The notes under the pieces are model-generated. The model searched no databases and was not told the origin of the DNA. It saw only the letters and a list, made by a program, of their open reading frames with translations. From Eubacteriaceae bacterium (GTDB taxonomy: Bacteria > Bacillota > Clostridia > Eubacteriales > Alkalibacteraceae): a DNA stretch of 38,361 bases. Positions within the stretch are counted from its first letter, which is position 1. Every line of letters begins with the position of its first letter. The translations under genes and the position numbers were made by a program. The stretch covers positions 1 to 38,361 of the forward strand of contig JAAXUP010000013.1 in the NCBI GenBank assembly GCA_013335935.1. Direction: 5' to 3'. This document shows, in pieces, positions 29,820 to 38,216 of the stretch.

Positions 29820-31448
29820 ATGAACAAACCAAAAGTAAATTATTATGTTTTTCTTCCGGTATTTTTGCTCCTTGCAGGCTGTATCATTTTTAGTGTCGCC
29901 GATAATAAAACATTTGTTGATCTGACGGTTAGCCTATATTATTCAATCTTAGATCAATTTGGATGGCTTTTCTTATTAACGACAGTTGTAATGCTGATTG
30001 TTTGCATCTGGCTTTATTTCTCGCCATTTGGCGAAACAGTGATCGGTGGTAAAAAAGCAGTACCCCTAATGGACAGGTGGAGCTGGTTTACGATCACCCT
30101 ATGTACGACTATCGCATCCGGCATTGTATTTTGGGGAGCTGCCGAGCCGGTTCAGCATATTCTCAATCCTCCTGTGTCGTCTGGACTTGCAGCATCATCA
30201 CCTCAAGCAGCGGTGTTTGCAATGTCTACGATTTATACCCACTGGACGGTTCTGCCCTATTCGATATATACCTTAACCGGTCTGATGTTCGCATTCGGGT
30301 ATTACAATATGAAAAGAAAGTTTTCACTTGGGGCGGCGATTGCTCCCCTGCTAAAAAAAGAAGATAATATATGGATCAATTCCATCATCGATATTATCTG
30401 TGTTTTTGCGCTTGTTGCAGGACTTGCGGCATCCCTGGGAATCGGAGTACTGAATATCAGCGGCGGGTTTTCCAAATTGACTGGAATTGAAGTAAATCGC
30501 GGAATGTGGGCAGTCACAATCATCATCATTGTATGTATGTTTATGATATCATCAGTCTCCGGGATCATGAAGGGTGTAAGGATACTCTCGAACATAAATA
30601 CGTACTTTTATATTGGCATGCTGCTGGTCATTTTACTCTTTGGTGGAACGGTATTTATACTGTCATTTGGGATGGAAGGATTGGGATCATTTATCGATAA
30701 TTTTTTCAGTAAGGCTTTATTCACCGGAGCAATATCAAATGATCCCTGGGCAAAGGATTGGCCGATGTTTTATTTTGGGAACTGGATGGCATGGGCACCA
30801 ATATCTGCTGTTTTTTTGGGAAGGATCGCTTATGGTAGAAAAGTAAAAGAATTTATCCGAATGAACTTGTTTGCCACATCTGCCTTCAGCGTTGTCTGGT
30901 TTATGATTATCTCTGGAGCAACAGTGAACATGCTTTTCAACCATCCTGGAAGTGGGATACTTGAAGCATACCAAATGGGTTACGAGAATGTGATTTACCA
31001 GCTTTTTCAAAATCTCCCACTGCCAGCCATCATGATCCCTCTGTATTTGTTTGTTGTGATCATTTCATTTGTAACCGCATCTGATTCTACTACCATAGCG
31101 ATTGCCGGAGTATGCAGCAAGGGAATCACCTTGGATAGTCCTGAATCTTCACAATCCTTAAAAATTGCCTGGGGGGTTATAATTGCTGCCCTAACCTGGA
31201 TCATGCTCAGTGTAGGAGATGGAATTACAGGGGTTAAGATGCTTTCTAATATTGGAGGACTGCCAGCACTGTTTTTTACGATTGTAGTGACAGTGGGTGC
31301 AATCAAAGTTGGTCTGCATCCTGGAAGATATGACAAAACTTCGGATGAGGTTGAGGAATCGATCCAGCATGAAATAACAAAGGATGAAAACAATGAAAAT
31401 TCATATCAGGTCAATAGTAGCGTTGGGTTATTGGATGAAATAGATTAA
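29820..31448 (+). CDS. BCCT-family betaine/carnitine/choline transporter
   Basis: A 542-residue membrane protein with about twelve helices. Family marks include TTIASGIVFWGAAEPVQHI (the glycine-rich/aromatic region of helix 3), STIYTHWTVLPYSIYT, and NWMAWAPISAVFLGRIAYGR (the WxxWAP substrate box of helix 8). The C-terminal tail is acidic and cytoplasmic. BCCT carriers import quaternary ammonium compounds by Na+ or H+ symport or by exchange. AGGTG lies near the ATG, and the promoter carries the palindrome shared with the first MttB-like gene. It probably imports the substrate of those methyltransferases; the exact betaine is unknown. Confidence 0.92.
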   Translation: MNKPKVNYYVFLPVFLLLAGCIIFSVADNKTFVDLTVSLYYSILDQFGWLFLLTTVVMLIVCIWLYFSPFGETVIGGKKAVPLMDRWSWFTITLCTTIASGIVFWGAAEPVQHILNPPVSSGLAASSPQAAVFAMSTIYTHWTVLPYSIYTLTGLMFAFGYYNMKRKFSLGAAIAPLLKKEDNIWINSIIDIICVFALVAGLAASLGIGVLNISGGFSKLTGIEVNRGMWAVTIIIIVCMFMISSVSGIMKGVRILSNINTYFYIGMLLVILLFGGTVFILSFGMEGLGSFIDNFFSKALFTGAISNDPWAKDWPMFYFGNWMAWAPISAVFLGRIAYGRKVKEFIRMNLFATSAFSVVWFMIISGATVNMLFNHPGSGILEAYQMGYENVIYQLFQNLPLPAIMIPLYLFVVIISFVTASDSTTIAIAGVCSKGITLDSPESSQSLKIAWGVIIAALTWIMLSVGDGITGVKMLSNIGGLPALFFTIVVTVGAIKVGLHPGRYDKTSDEVEESIQHEITKDENNENSYQVNSSVGLLDEID

Positions 31449-31462
31449 ATTGACCAAAGTAC

Positions 31463-31504
31463 AAAGTGGGATATATTCATTTTTCGATGAATATATCCCA
31501 CTTT
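31463..31504. terminator. Bidirectional terminator, BCCT / TetR
   Basis: Arms 31463-31480 and 31487-31504 are perfect 18-base complements around a six-base loop, between the convergent BCCT and TetR genes. Confidence 0.9.
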
Positions 31505-31515
31505 ATTAGGTAGTA

Positions 31516-32157
31516 CTATTCCGGACGCAGCAAGCGAATGTTCTGAATTGGAATCTCTTCTAAAAACTTCTCGGCTTCTTCAATAGCGGACTTTATTTTC
31601 TCTAAAGGCAGACCCATGTATGTCCAGCGGGTGATGTCCGTAGCATCTCTGATTTCTTTATGGGTCAAATCAATGATCCCGTTCAACTTTGCCCGGTATA
31701 ATCCCGACCAGACACTGTCCCCCATAAGTGTAGATTTTTTTACAATATGCGCATCTACAGGCAGTGACAGCTCTTTTGCTGCCGTGTAGTTTTCAATAAA
31801 AAGAGTATGCTTTGGACGGTATTCCGACCAGGCCTCAATATAAAACATCATGTCTCTATCGTTCGCCAGGATTTCCCTGGAAATAAACCGGAGGGATACT
31901 AAGGTATAGAACAGATAACTGTCGGTCTTGAAATGTTCCCGAAGAATTTTTAAGCATCTTTTTGAGTGAGCGGCAATCAGTTTATAGGCAACATCAGTCT
32001 TGCCATTAGGGAAATAATAATAAATAAGCGAATGATTGATTTTTGCCAGTCGGGAAATCTCCCGGATTTTCGTACCATCGAAGCCGTTTTCATAAAATAA
32101 TTCTGTTGAAATGTCCAGAAGCTTTTGTGAGGTTATTTTACTTTTTTTATTTTCCAT
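31516..32157 (-). CDS. TetR-family regulator of the quaternary-amine locus
   Basis: A 213-residue protein. Residues about 8-55 form the TetR helix-turn-helix: KLLDISTELFYENGFDGTKI, REISRLAKINHSLIYYYFPN, GKTDVAYKLI. The rest is a helical ligand-binding domain with no family name. It is divergent from the first methyltransferase gene and convergent with the transporter gene. Three copies of TTATACWGTATAA, two in its own upstream region, are its likely operators. The leftmost (32241-32253) also contains a minus-strand TATAAT, so autoregulation is plausible. The inducer is probably the transported betaine, which is inference. Confidence 0.88.
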   Translation of the reverse strand: MENKKSKITSQKLLDISTELFYENGFDGTKIREISRLAKINHSLIYYYFPNGKTDVAYKLIAAHSKRCLKILREHFKTDSYLFYTLVSLRFISREILANDRDMMFYIEAWSEYRPKHTLFIENYTAAKELSLPVDAHIVKKSTLMGDSVWSGLYRAKLNGIIDLTHKEIRDATDITRWTYMGLPLEKIKSAIEEAEKFLEEIPIQNIRLLRPE

Positions 32158-32240
32158 AATCCCTTTTCCTAATCTAAGATGTACTCATTATAGCACAATT
32201 AAGTGAGATATTAACAATATAAACAGAAATATTCTAAAAA

Positions 32241-32253
32241 TTATACTGTATAA
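32241..32253. promoter_or_regulatory. Palindromic operator in the TetR/MttB gap
   Basis: TTATACTGTATAA, a perfect palindrome around its central base, lies 35 bases centre-to-centre before the copy in the MttB promoter. On the minus strand it contains TATAAT and may be part of the TetR gene's own promoter. Confidence 0.7.
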
Positions 32254-32260
32254 AAAATAG

Positions 32261-32289
32261 TTGACGCGGTAGTTTTTATACAGTATAAT
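32261..32289 (+). promoter_or_regulatory. Promoter of the first MttB-family gene with operator
   Basis: TTGACG (32261-32266), a 17-base spacer and TATAAT (32284-32289). TTATACAGTATAA at 32276-32288 overlaps the -10, exactly as at the BCCT promoter. The shared stretch continues left as TAGTTTT in both. Confidence 0.83.
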
Positions 32290-32369
32290 TTGTGCATGAG
32301 AACGAATTCATCAGCCGGAAAAAAGGCTGACTGGATGAGGAAAAAAATGAAACACGAGAGGAGTTATTA

Positions 32370-33812
32370 ATGAAATCCTATGAACAGTATGTTTCAAAGA
32401 CCGATGTAGAAAGGATCCACGAAAATACACTGAGGATCTTGTCTGAAGTCGGTGTCAGATTTGAAAGTGAAAAAGCTATTGAAGTATTTAAAAACCATGG
32501 CGTTAAGGTAGAGGGTGACACCGTTTACATCGATGAAGACACTCTGAAGAAATGCCTTGCTACAGCCCCCAGTACTTTTGAAATGGTCGTAAACCATGAT
32601 GGAACCCGGCAAACCTTAGGTGCCGGTGCAATGCTCACCTGCGTAATCGGACATCCGGCTTACATTGCAAAAGAAGGCAGAATTGAACAGATCACCAGCC
32701 AGGACTCCATTGATCAATTCAAAATGTCGGAGTCATCTGCTGTTGCAAATTCATCGAACTTGAATTTCGCATTTTTGAATGGGCTACACCCAACAGAGGA
32801 ACAACAGGCATTAGGCCAAATTGCATTTTTGCTGAAATACTCGAATAAATATAAAATCCATAGTGACCCTTTTGTCATAGGGTTTTCAGCGGATAAGTCT
32901 TATGAGTATTCGAAAAAAGGCATCGATTTGATGAAAAACTTCTTTGGTTTACAGGATAAGCATGTGATGCTTACCATTATCAATCCTCTTTCACCGCTTT
33001 GTTTTGATGCTGGTCCCATAAATAAGATGCTTGCCTATACGGAAGAAAATCAGGTCTGTGCCATATCCCCTTGCGGAATGCCCCTTCTGACTTCCCCAGC
33101 TTCATTAGCTGGGATGATGTCTGAAACAAACGCAGAAGTACTGGCAGGTTTGGTTTTTATACAATTAGTAAAACCGGGGACACCAGTCATCTACGGCACC
33201 ACATCCGGAGCTACAGATATGAGAACGATCCAATTAGGCATTGGTACCCCTGAAGCCTCCCTGGTAAGTTATGCAACCGCAGCACTTGCTGACTTTTATC
33301 AACTACCTTTCCGGACAGGCGGGGCTTTAAGTGATGCAAAAGATCTTGACGTCCAGGCCGGTGCAGAAAGCATGCTGATGATGCATACCACCTACAATGT
33401 GAAACCGGACTTTGTACTCCATCATATTGGTTGTATGGGAACCTTCAATGTTGTAAGCCTGGAAAAATTTATTGTGGATGAAGAGATTGCCATGATGGTT
33501 CAGCGTCAGCTAAAGGGAATAGATACCTCTGATGAGAGGCTTTGTTTCAATGAAATCAGCAAAGTTGGTCCAAGAGGATCATTTCTCCAGGGGCGAACAC
33601 CGAGCATGTACCGAAAGGAATTCTGCATGGCAAAAGTCTTTAATAAAGATGATCCCAATAACTGGCAAAATACGGGTTCCAAATCAGTTTTCCAAAATGC
33701 CCGGGAAGAAGTCCAGAGAAGAATCTCAAGTTATACGCCTCCTGAATTAACAAAAGAACAGATCAATTTGGTTAAACCATACCTGCCGGATGTATTTAAA
33801 GAAACCATATAG
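32370..33812 (+). CDS. MttB-family methyltransferase (non-pyrrolysine), copy 1
   Basis: A 480-residue member of the trimethylamine methyltransferase superfamily: RIHENTLRILSEVGVRFESE at the start, SPCGMPLLTSPASLAGMMSE, LVKPGTPVIYGTTSGATDMR, LPFRTGGALSDAKDLDVQAG, and PSMYRKEFCMAKVFNKDDPN near the end. The frame has no internal TAG, so it lacks pyrrolysine. Relatives of this kind (MtgB, MtpB, MtcB, MtyB) move a methyl group from glycine betaine, proline betaine, carnitine or gamma-butyrobetaine to a corrinoid protein. GAGAGGAG precedes the ATG. It is about 46% identical by eye to the second copy. Which betaine it uses cannot be told; no corrinoid protein lies in the window. Confidence 0.9.
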   Translation: MKSYEQYVSKTDVERIHENTLRILSEVGVRFESEKAIEVFKNHGVKVEGDTVYIDEDTLKKCLATAPSTFEMVVNHDGTRQTLGAGAMLTCVIGHPAYIAKEGRIEQITSQDSIDQFKMSESSAVANSSNLNFAFLNGLHPTEEQQALGQIAFLLKYSNKYKIHSDPFVIGFSADKSYEYSKKGIDLMKNFFGLQDKHVMLTIINPLSPLCFDAGPINKMLAYTEENQVCAISPCGMPLLTSPASLAGMMSETNAEVLAGLVFIQLVKPGTPVIYGTTSGATDMRTIQLGIGTPEASLVSYATAALADFYQLPFRTGGALSDAKDLDVQAGAESMLMMHTTYNVKPDFVLHHIGCMGTFNVVSLEKFIVDEEIAMMVQRQLKGIDTSDERLCFNEISKVGPRGSFLQGRTPSMYRKEFCMAKVFNKDDPNNWQNTGSKSVFQNAREEVQRRISSYTPPELTKEQINLVKPYLPDVFKETI

Positions 33813-33852
33813 CAATTCATGTTGAAAGATATTAAAAATAAGGAGAATGAAC

Positions 33853-35139
33853 ATGGAAAATAAAACTAAACTAAGAGCTATTCTGCAGTTCATCTGTCTT
33901 TGCGCAGGTGGTTGGTCCATTTATCAGGTAACCTATATGAGGTACTCGTATTACGATGCTTTCCTGAAAGCATTTACAATGACTAATGAGCAGTTTGGCG
34001 TTCTATTCAGCGTATATGGAACCTTGACCATAGCGACCTATTTTTTAGGAGGGGTTGTCGCAGATAAAATTTCCCCAAGAAAACTGTTAACCTTCTCATT
34101 TGTATCCACGGGACTTCTGAATCTTTGGTTCGGCACGCTTCCGGGATATAACACAGCACTTATCATTTATGCACTTCTGGGAATCACCTCGACTCTTACT
34201 TTTTGGGCAGCTCTTATTAAAGCGACCAGACAGGTGGGCAAGGTTGTAGGGGAAGGAAAAGCACTGGGCGGACTTGAAGGTGGAAGACAGCTATTCAACA
34301 TGGTGGTTGGTACCATGCTGGTCGCCTGGTTCGGAACTTTTGGAAACATGGTGGGAGGCCTTCAGGCTGTAATCTACTTTTATGGAGGATTCCTGATTGT
34401 TGTGGGTATTATAACTTACCTGGTGTTCCCTGATGAAAAAGAAGGTGTGGCAACAGAGAATCCATTTAAGGTAGCAATTGAATGCCTGAAAAATCGGAAT
34501 ATTTGGGTCATGTCATTGATCATTCTTGGCGCATATGCCATGACGAGCACAGTAACAGGATATATTTCAAATTATTCTACACAGGTTTTCGGACTCTCCG
34601 CAGTATTCGCAGCATATATCGGCATGTTCCAGGCATATTTTAGTCCATTAGGCGCATTGGGCGGTGGTGTCATCGCGGATAAAATTGGTATCTCGAAGAT
34701 GCTGATGATTGGTGCTCTGGGAATGGTAGCAACAGTTTTGATCATAGGTTATATGCCAAATGGCGCATCAATGGTCATCGCATTTCTGGCTCTTTTTGCA
34801 CTGTTCAATGTATTTATGGGTGTTGCAAGAGGGCTGTACTATGGCACTATGAAAGAATCCGGAATTCCCATGAGACTTTCTGGAACGGCAATTGGTATCA
34901 TGGCTACTATTGGTTATTTGCCAGATGTATTTTTATCACCGTACATCGGTAAGATCCTGGATATGAATCTGAATGCTCCTGATGTTGCTTATAAGACGAT
35001 CTTTACCATACTTGCAGGCTTTGGAATATTCTGCGCAGTGATGATCCTGGTATTCAGACACATGAACAAAGACACAATCAAACAGCTGGATGATGAAAGA
35101 AGAGCAAAAAAGGAACATAAAGCAATCATTGCGGAATGA
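33853..35139 (+). CDS. MFS transporter between the two methyltransferase genes
   Basis: A 428-residue, twelve-helix carrier of the major facilitator superfamily. The loop between helices 2 and 3 reads GGVVADKISPRKLL, the MFS motif A, and its counterpart in the second half is GGGVIADKIGISKML. AAGGAG at 33840-33845 best fits the ATG at 33853 rather than 33847. It sits 40 bases after the first methyltransferase and 35 before the second with no terminators, so all three form an operon. It may import a second substrate or export the demethylated product; the direction is not readable from sequence. Confidence 0.88.
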   Translation: MENKTKLRAILQFICLCAGGWSIYQVTYMRYSYYDAFLKAFTMTNEQFGVLFSVYGTLTIATYFLGGVVADKISPRKLLTFSFVSTGLLNLWFGTLPGYNTALIIYALLGITSTLTFWAALIKATRQVGKVVGEGKALGGLEGGRQLFNMVVGTMLVAWFGTFGNMVGGLQAVIYFYGGFLIVVGIITYLVFPDEKEGVATENPFKVAIECLKNRNIWVMSLIILGAYAMTSTVTGYISNYSTQVFGLSAVFAAYIGMFQAYFSPLGALGGGVIADKIGISKMLMIGALGMVATVLIIGYMPNGASMVIAFLALFALFNVFMGVARGLYYGTMKESGIPMRLSGTAIGIMATIGYLPDVFLSPYIGKILDMNLNAPDVAYKTIFTILAGFGIFCAVMILVFRHMNKDTIKQLDDERRAKKEHKAIIAE

Positions 35140-35174
35140 TCTGATATTGAGATAATTAAACCAGGAGGTGTGTT

Positions 35175-36611
35175 TTGAAGGCATATGAGCAATTTATAAG
35201 CAAAAATGATATTGAGAAGCTCCATGAAAACGTGGTGAGAATTTTATCGGAAGTTGGTGTTATATTCGAGAATCCAAGAGCACTTGAGCTATTCAAAAGA
35301 AATGGTGCTCGTGTTGAGGGCAATAAGGTATTTATTCAAAGAGACATGCTGGAGGATGCAATAAAATCTGCCCCTGAAAAATTCACTATTCATTCAACAA
35401 CAAATGGCGATGCAAATATCGGTGGAGGGAGTATGCTCGCTGGAGGAATCGGTGGGAATATTTATATTCAAGATAACGGGGAAATAAGAAAAATGACGAA
35501 TACGGATGTAATCAATCAGTTTAAGCTCCATGATACTAGTCCTGTCATTGATTATAATTTTTTTAACATGCTGATGGATTATTCAGGATGTACCGAGGAA
35601 GAAATCGCATTTGGTGGAGTAGCCATGTCTTTAAAATATAGCTCGAAATATCATATCAATAGTTATGTTAACACTTCAGGAATGAATCACGATAAAGTTT
35701 ACGATGCTGTCAGAAAAGGTGTAAAGCTGATAAAAAGGTTCGAAGGATTGGAAGACAAGGTGGTCAATATGGAAGGGATCAACCCACTATCACCATTAGC
35801 ATTCGATTTTGATCCTATTGAAAAAATATTTGCGAATTGCCATGAAGGTCAAGCCATATGGTTTACGCCTTGCTCAATGCCTCTGTTAACGGCTCCAGCA
35901 TCGATAGTTGGGCTGCTTTCAACAACAACTGCAGAGATTTTAGCGGGCCTTGTATTGACACAATTAATTAAACCGGGAACTCCAGTTATATTTGGAAATA
36001 CTTCAGCAGCGACGAATATGCGGACCATACAGTTAAGTATTGGAGCTCCAGAAACGACATTGATCAGTTATGCGACTGCTGCATTAGCAGATTATTATAA
36101 GCTCCCGTTCAGAACAGGTGGAGCATTAAGTGATGCAAAAGATTTTGACGCACAGGCAGGTGCCGAAACCATGATGCTCCTTTATGCCACCTTGAATTGT
36201 AAACCAGATTATATCCTGCATCAGTGTGGAGTACTGGGAACCTTCAATGTAGTAAGCTTTGAAAAAATAATTTTGGACGAAGAGGTCATTTCTATGGTGA
36301 AAAGACAACTGGAAGGGATAGATTTCAGCGATGAAAAACTCAGTTTTGATGAAATCAAATCCGTTGGACCAAGAGGAAAATTTTTAAGGGGGAGAACTCC
36401 CAAAATGTACAGGGAAGAATTCTTTATGCCCTCTTTATTTAACAAAGAAGATCCCAATCAATGGCAAAATACGGGATCAAAATCCCTTCGAGATGCGGCA
36501 AAGGAAAAGGTATATGAAAGATTGTCAAGCTATACAGCACCTGAAAGGTCTCAGGAACAACTGAAGTTATTGGAACAGTATATTCCCCCACAGTACAAAA
36601 AAACCATTTAA
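35175..36611 (+). CDS. MttB-family methyltransferase (non-pyrrolysine), copy 2
   Basis: A 478-residue paralogue of copy 1, co-linear throughout: KLHENVVRILSEVGVIFENP, TPCSMPLLTAPASIVGLLST, LIKPGTPVIFGNTSAATNMR, LPFRTGGALSDAKDFDAQAG, and a C-terminal NQWQNTGSKSLRDAAKEKV. The start is TTG, fixed by AGGAGGTG seven bases upstream. There is no in-frame amber codon. Pocket-facing residues differ in several places (SPCGMP against TPCSMP; TSGATD against TSAATN), so the two copies may take different betaines or successive demethylation products. It ends the operon; a hairpin follows. Confidence 0.9.
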   Translation: MKAYEQFISKNDIEKLHENVVRILSEVGVIFENPRALELFKRNGARVEGNKVFIQRDMLEDAIKSAPEKFTIHSTTNGDANIGGGSMLAGGIGGNIYIQDNGEIRKMTNTDVINQFKLHDTSPVIDYNFFNMLMDYSGCTEEEIAFGGVAMSLKYSSKYHINSYVNTSGMNHDKVYDAVRKGVKLIKRFEGLEDKVVNMEGINPLSPLAFDFDPIEKIFANCHEGQAIWFTPCSMPLLTAPASIVGLLSTTTAEILAGLVLTQLIKPGTPVIFGNTSAATNMRTIQLSIGAPETTLISYATAALADYYKLPFRTGGALSDAKDFDAQAGAETMMLLYATLNCKPDYILHQCGVLGTFNVVSFEKIILDEEVISMVKRQLEGIDFSDEKLSFDEIKSVGPRGKFLRGRTPKMYREEFFMPSLFNKEDPNQWQNTGSKSLRDAAKEKVYERLSSYTAPERSQEQLKLLEQYIPPQYKKTI

Positions 36612-36945
36612 AGACAGAAATAAAAAAACAAAAGAGAGCCCTATCAAGTAGATTCCGATTAATTTGCTTGATAAGGCTCTATATATATCAGTGGAAGGTA
36701 TGTAGACATTCTAATATGAATATGTTGTGAGCGTGACAACGTTAATTAAAGTGAAAAAAGAAGCGATGATTTTGTCAGGATTTTGGCGGAAACTATTTCG
36801 GTCCGCTATAAGATATTGCGATATCTCGTTTTTTGATTAAAATTATATTGTAAAGGGAATATATAACGAGAGAGTATTACTTTATGAAAAAATGCTTCTT
36901 CATGAAATTAAATAGGGGAGATAATATGTGACAAAGGGAGGAATT
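36612..36945. other. Intergenic region after the methyltransferase operon
   Basis: Besides the hairpin at 36635-36680, the stretch is A+T-rich. It contains a perfect inverted repeat AGATAT-TGCG-ATATCT (36811-36826) about 120 bases before the next gene and a TTGATT at 36833-36838 that may be a -35. I see no gene. Confidence 0.5.
36635..36680 (+). terminator. Hairpin after the methyltransferase operon
   Basis: AGAGCCCTATCAAG pairs with CTTGATAAGGCTCT with one mismatch. There is no T run, only ATATATAT, so termination may be partial. Confidence 0.55.
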
Positions 36946-37335
36946 ATGGATATAAAGAAATTGAAGTTGGACAAGTATGACCGAATAAAAGCCGTAAATT
37001 TTCCAGAAAAATATGATTTGGGAATCACAACCGTTGATAATCGACCAGAGGTTATCATCTACTATATTAACGAAATTTTAGATGTTGTTGACTTTGTAGA
37101 AATGGTGAAAACTTCAGGTCTTCCAACAGATAATCGTGTCATATTTGTCTATGAGAAAGGACGAAAAGACGGTGTAAACAGAGACACTATTTTTGCGCCT
37201 TTCAAAGATGGCATCTATACTGGTTTCAAAATGAGAAGCCCAATGATGTGTTCGCTGTCAAAGGAGCTGAGTGCGTTTGTGCAGTCCTATGAAAATATCA
37301 ACCCGAAAGATGGAATTCAAATAGAAGGAGAATGA
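36946..37335 (+). CDS. Hypothetical protein (129 aa)
   Basis: I do not recognise this 129-residue soluble protein. It has a mixed alpha/beta pattern (LGITTVDNRPEVIIYYINEI; NRVIFVYEKGRKDGVNRDTI; YTGFKMRSPMMCSLSKELSA) and no signal peptide or membrane helix. The ATG at 36946 follows AAAGGGAGG, which beats the upstream in-frame start. It begins a run of closely spaced genes (VOC, NTF2-like, SDR) and its stop overlaps a potential start of the VOC gene, so it probably belongs to the same pathway. Confidence 0.7.
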   Translation: MDIKKLKLDKYDRIKAVNFPEKYDLGITTVDNRPEVIIYYINEILDVVDFVEMVKTSGLPTDNRVIFVYEKGRKDGVNRDTIFAPFKDGIYTGFKMRSPMMCSLSKELSAFVQSYENINPKDGIQIEGE

Positions 37336-37337
37336 GT

Positions 37338-37709
37338 ATGAGCATTGGAGCATTTTCGATTAGTCTGACGGTTAAGGATATCAAAGCATCTAAAATATTT
37401 TATGAAAAACTGGGGTTCACTGTTTTTATGGGAGAATTGGAGCAGAACTGGCTGATCATGAAGAATGGTGAATGTACGATTGGTTTGTTTCAGGGTATGT
37501 TCGACAAAAACATGTTAACCTTCAATCCTGGGTGGGACAGCAATGCAGAAGAAGTAAATCCATTTAAGGATGTGCGGGTGCTGCAGGAGGAATTCCGGGA
37601 GAAGAAGATCGATTTTATATCCGAAGTCCAATCAGGATCAGAAGGTTCAGGAAGTTTTATGATTGAAGACCCTGATGGGAACCCAATCCTATTTGATCAA
37701 CATCGATAA
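37338..37709 (+). CDS. VOC/glyoxalase-fold protein
   Basis: A 123-residue vicinal-oxygen-chelate protein: AFSISLTVKDIKASKIFYEK, then LGFTVFMGE, WLIMKNGECTIGLFQGMF and MIEDPDGNPILFDQHR at the end. The closing glutamate/DPDGN pattern is the usual VOC C-terminus. Members include glyoxalases, dioxygenases, fosfomycin-resistance enzymes and binding proteins, so no reaction is assigned. Of two near starts (37332, 37338) the second has AGAAGGAG at the right distance; the first overlaps the previous stop. Confidence 0.82.
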   Translation: MSIGAFSISLTVKDIKASKIFYEKLGFTVFMGELEQNWLIMKNGECTIGLFQGMFDKNMLTFNPGWDSNAEEVNPFKDVRVLQEEFREKKIDFISEVQSGSEGSGSFMIEDPDGNPILFDQHR

Positions 37710-37716
37710 AACAGGC

Positions 37717-37739
37717 CCCTGGGGCTTGATGCCCCAGGG
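37717..37739 (+). other. G+C-rich hairpin between VOC and NTF2-like genes
   Basis: CCCTGGGGC and GCCCCAGGG pair perfectly around a five-base loop, and no T run follows. It lies inside an apparent operon, just before the next ribosome site (ATGAGGTG), so it may tune mRNA stability or translation rather than terminate. Confidence 0.55.
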
Positions 37740-37757
37740 AAGATGAGGTGAACAACT

Positions 37758-38204
37758 ATGGAGGAATACAATATTAATCTCACAGAGGAAACTGTTCGAG
37801 AGCTTTGGTCCCAAACGTATAATACTGAGGGTAAACCTGATTGGTCTCATATATTTCCATATTATCACCCGGAAATTGTCTTTCAGGATGCTATTCAAAG
37901 GCTTGATGGTATAGAAAATTTTAAAGCCATGTGTGAAAGGCTCACCAATCGATGCAAGAGCCTGAGAATGGATATCAGCACGGTTGCGAAGGAATCCAAC
38001 ATTATTATTATGGAATGGAAGATGACGATGTCCTTTCGAAAGTCACCTGACACGCCGATTTATGGATGTACAAAACTAACCCTTCATGAGGATGGAAGAA
38101 TCATTGAACAAAGAGATTACTATGATCTTTGGGGAGATATTTTTAATGGCGTACCAGGTTTTTCAAAATTGTACAGAAGATTTATGCATAGATATTTTGG
38201 CTAG
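37758..38204 (+). CDS. NTF2-like (SnoaL-type) protein
   Basis: A 148-residue protein with the cone-shaped NTF2/SnoaL layout: an N-terminal helix (ETVRELWSQTY), DWSHIFPYYHPEIVFQDAIQ, then GIENFKAMCERL and paired strands (NIIIMEWKMTMSF; CTKLTLHEDGRIIEQRDYYD), ending with WGDIFNGVPGF. Such proteins are isomerases, cyclases or ligand binders. GATGAGGTG precedes the ATG. It is followed 13 bases later by an SDR gene; this pairing suggests a small-molecule modifying pathway. Confidence 0.8.
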   Translation: MEEYNINLTEETVRELWSQTYNTEGKPDWSHIFPYYHPEIVFQDAIQRLDGIENFKAMCERLTNRCKSLRMDISTVAKESNIIIMEWKMTMSFRKSPDTPIYGCTKLTLHEDGRIIEQRDYYDLWGDIFNGVPGFSKLYRRFMHRYFG

Positions 38205-38216
38205 GAGGATATGAGG

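Noticed and set aside
32370-36611. Possible pyrrolysine-containing trimethylamine methyltransferase
   Set aside because: Both frames run the full family length with no in-frame TAG, so they belong to the non-pyrrolysine branch.
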